A DNA stretch of 15,898 nt from Bacteriovoracaceae bacterium UBA3083. GTDB lineage: Bacteria > Bdellovibrionota > Bacteriovoracia > Bacteriovoracales > Bacteriovoracaceae. The notes beneath the pieces were generated by a model that worked only from the letters and a program-made list of their open reading frames with translations, was not told where the DNA came from and did no database searches. Shown here one piece after another: positions 14,328 through 15,898 of the stretch; position 1 is the first letter of the stretch, and each line of letters opens with the position of its first letter. The stretch is from contig DFBJ01000014.1 of the NCBI GenBank assembly GCA_002366565.1, forward strand, positions 1 through 15,898, in the 5' to 3' direction. The translations under genes were made by a program, and so were the position numbers.

Positions 14328-15152
14328 CTATCCAAAATAAAAATACTTGATCGCCACTGCATAGAATGGAGTCAAAAACATTAGACTATCTATTCTATCA
14401 TAAACTCCACCGTGACCAGGAATAAGAGCAGAACTGTCCTTAATCTCACACTGTCTCTTGAGCTTAGATTGAATAAGGTCGCCTACTTGTGACATAAGCC
14501 CTAAAAAGGCAAAGAATATAAATAATTTTACTTCCATTTTTCCAAATAAGAAGTGAAAAGCGATTCCTCCAACAAATGCCGAAGTTAATGCTCCACCAAT
14601 AACACCTTCAATTGTTTTATTCGGACTCACACTAGGCCAAAGCTTATGTTTTCCAAAGTTCTTACCAAAGAACCATGCACCAGTATCCATTCCAAAATTA
14701 ACTAATAAAAGAACAACTACTAGGGATATCCATTTATCAAATTGAAATAATGAGGCCAGAGACATTAGAGGTAGTAGAATCAAAAATGCAGATACAAATG
14801 AATATTTTTCTACTTTTTTAATAATAAAATTTGATTCCATTGGAATATAAAATAGATATATCAACAGTAGTAAGTTCTGCACTAGCCCAGCATTTATAAA
14901 TACATCTAAAAAGTGAGGACTATAATCTAGAAAGTTAAAATAAATAAAAGGAAGAATAAGAGTGAAGAAAGATAGTAAGTAATTGATACTTTTTCTTGAA
15001 CCCTTAAAGAAGTTAACAAATAGTTCATCAATACTAATTATACCAACGACTAAAATAAAGCCTAGTGCGGTTTTAGTACCAAAATATAAACAAACACTTA
15101 CGATCAACGCCATTACAATGGCGGAAGCAATTCTTTTTTGAGTATTAGACAT
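14328..15152 (-). CDS. cdsA: Phosphatidate cytidylyltransferase (CDP-diacylglycerol synthase)
   Basis: Polytopic inner-membrane enzyme that makes CDP-diacylglycerol from phosphatidate and CTP, the branch point for bacterial phospholipids. The 274-residue protein has about eight hydrophobic segments. The C-terminal family signature is intact: S229-K-L-K-R233, K238-D239-S-S, then PGHGGVYDRID (245-255), with the metal-binding aspartates. The preceding loop DTGAWFFGKNFGKHK...SPNKTIEG (156-183) is also standard. The start is ATG 11 bases after the uppS stop, with AAGGTG about 8 bases upstream. Its product is the substrate of PssA, encoded in the same operon. The stop overlaps the ribosome-binding site of rseP. 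Confidence 0.95.
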   Translation of the reverse strand: MSNTQKRIASAIVMALIVSVCLYFGTKTALGFILVVGIISIDELFVNFFKGSRKSINYLLSFFTLILPFIYFNFLDYSPHFLDVFINAGLVQNLLLLIYLFYIPMESNFIIKKVEKYSFVSAFLILLPLMSLASLFQFDKWISLVVVLLLVNFGMDTGAWFFGKNFGKHKLWPSVSPNKTIEGVIGGALTSAFVGGIAFHFLFGKMEVKLFIFFAFLGLMSQVGDLIQSKLKRQCEIKDSSALIPGHGGVYDRIDSLMFLTPFYAVAIKYFYFG

Positions 15153-15163
15153 GTGAATACACC

Positions 15164-15898
15164 TTAAAGGTTAGTAATAGTTTCCTTATTCTCTACCGCC
15201 ATCAACTTTGAAGACTCTAGATCGGAAGAACAAATATTACCAAATCTTCGCTCACGTTTTGAGACAAATTCAACTATTTTCCTAAACTCTCCTCTCGTAA
15301 AGTCTGGCCACTTTGTTTCAGTGAAATAAAGTTCTGCATAAGCAGACTGCCATAATAGAAAATTAGAAATTCTCTGATCCCCACCTGTTCTGATCAAAAG
15401 ATCAACATCACCAAGTTGAGGCATGAGTAAGTATGATTGAAGGAGCTCTTCCGTTAACTCCTTTCCTGGATTTTCTTTTATAAATTTATTTGTAGCCTGG
15501 ACAATTTCGTCACGTCCGCCATAACCAAAAGCAAACGTTAACATCAAGCCAGTATTATTTTTGGAATCTTCTTCTAAGCTAGCAATAAGACTCTTTGTCT
15601 TATCGGGTAACTTAGAAGTATCTCCCATCACAGTAAATTGAATATTATTTTTTAGAATTCTGCTTCTTTCTTTAAGTAAAAACTTTTTAAGAAGTTTAAA
15701 AAGAACTGTTACTTCTCCAACAGGTCTACTCCAGTTCTCAGTTGAGAAAGCATAGAGAGTTAGTGCTTTTGCTCCTAACTCATCTGCCTCTTCTACAATC
15801 TTTGAAACTATTCTAGACCCGCGGATATGACCCCAAATTCGCTCATGCGAACGACTCTGGGCCCAACGCCCATTTCCGTCCATAATTATAGCAATATG
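15164..15898 (-). CDS. uppS: Undecaprenyl diphosphate synthase (N-terminus outside window)
   Basis: Cis-prenyltransferase that extends farnesyl diphosphate with isopentenyl units to C55, the carrier lipid for peptidoglycan and O-antigen. The fragment has 244 residues and starts HIAIIMDGNGRWA, so the ATG at 15883 is the internal Met of the conserved 'PxHIAIIMDGNGRWA' block and the true start is upstream of the window. Motifs present are the catalytic Asp in DGNGRWA, GHIRG, YAFSTENWSRP, and RTGGDQRISNFLLWQSAYAELYF near the end, which carries the diphosphate-binding arginines and the metal-binding glutamate. The C-terminal tail after KRERRFG is about 25 residues. It leads the operon part seen here, directly before cdsA, as in many bacteria. 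Confidence 0.95.
   Translation of the reverse strand, partial: HIAIIMDGNGRWAQSRSHERIWGHIRGSRIVSKIVEEADELGAKALTLYAFSTENWSRPVGEVTVLFKLLKKFLLKERSRILKNNIQFTVMGDTSKLPDKTKSLIASLEEDSKNNTGLMLTFAFGYGGRDEIVQATNKFIKENPGKELTEELLQSYLLMPQLGDVDLLIRTGGDQRISNFLLWQSAYAELYFTETKWPDFTRGEFRKIVEFVSKRERRFGNICSSDLESSKLMAVENKETITNL

Noticed and set aside
15881..15883. ATG at 15883 as the uppS start
   Set aside because: The codons beyond it encode HIAII, the conserved block before MDGNGRWA, so this Met is internal and the gene is cut by the window edge.

Overview
The window is a densely packed piece of a low-GC (about one third G+C by eye) Gram-negative bacterial chromosome. The outer-membrane-type protein, the RseP-type site-2 protease and the lipid genes point to a diderm. 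Low GC, many overlapping genes and a tyrosine/homogentisate catabolic cluster would fit a marine predatory relative of Bdellovibrio (Halobacteriovorax-like), but that placement is an inference from general character, not from a marker gene. No mobile element, CRISPR array, tRNA or rRNA was recognised, and no gene-free stretch exceeds 300 bases.

Layout. (1) 1-1167, plus strand: the 3' part of valS. (2) 1162-3271, minus strand: three coupled genes transcribed toward valS, namely a DUF309 protein, an EI24/CysZ-type membrane protein and a GT9/heptosyltransferase-like protein. A 14-bp hairpin lies in the overlapping convergent valS end. (3) 3378-7248, plus strand: a catabolic operon of a HisC-type aminotransferase, a fumarylacetoacetate hydrolase-family enzyme, homogentisate 1,2-dioxygenase and a flavin-reductase-like protein, closed by a probable terminator at 7256-7295. 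(4) 7319-7507: a small basic ORF of unknown function. (5) 7506-8922, minus strand: tig (trigger factor) with its own promoter and a strong terminator. (6) 8971-15898, minus strand: a long envelope/lipid operon in the order uppS, cdsA, rseP, tsaB, psd-like, pssA, a secreted beta-rich protein and truA, with several stop/start overlaps.

How the genes work together. In the catabolic operon the aminotransferase could deaminate tyrosine to 4-hydroxyphenylpyruvate. The dioxygenase opens the homogentisate ring and the FAH-family enzyme makes fumarate and acetoacetate. The dioxygenase that makes homogentisate (Hpd) and a maleylacetoacetate isomerase are not in the window. In the envelope operon UppS makes the undecaprenyl carrier lipid, CdsA makes CDP-diacylglycerol and PssA converts it to phosphatidylserine. 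The adjacent Psd homologue should then make phosphatidylethanolamine, but by eye it lacks the pyruvoyl-forming serine and the conserved PVDG aspartate, so it looks like a pseudoenzyme. That is the most unexpected observation here.

Start codons needed care. Two genes (GT9-like and truA) appear to use TTG starts inside overlaps with the upstream gene. The EI24 and tig reading frames extend upstream of their likely true ATG starts. The uppS start lies beyond the right edge.
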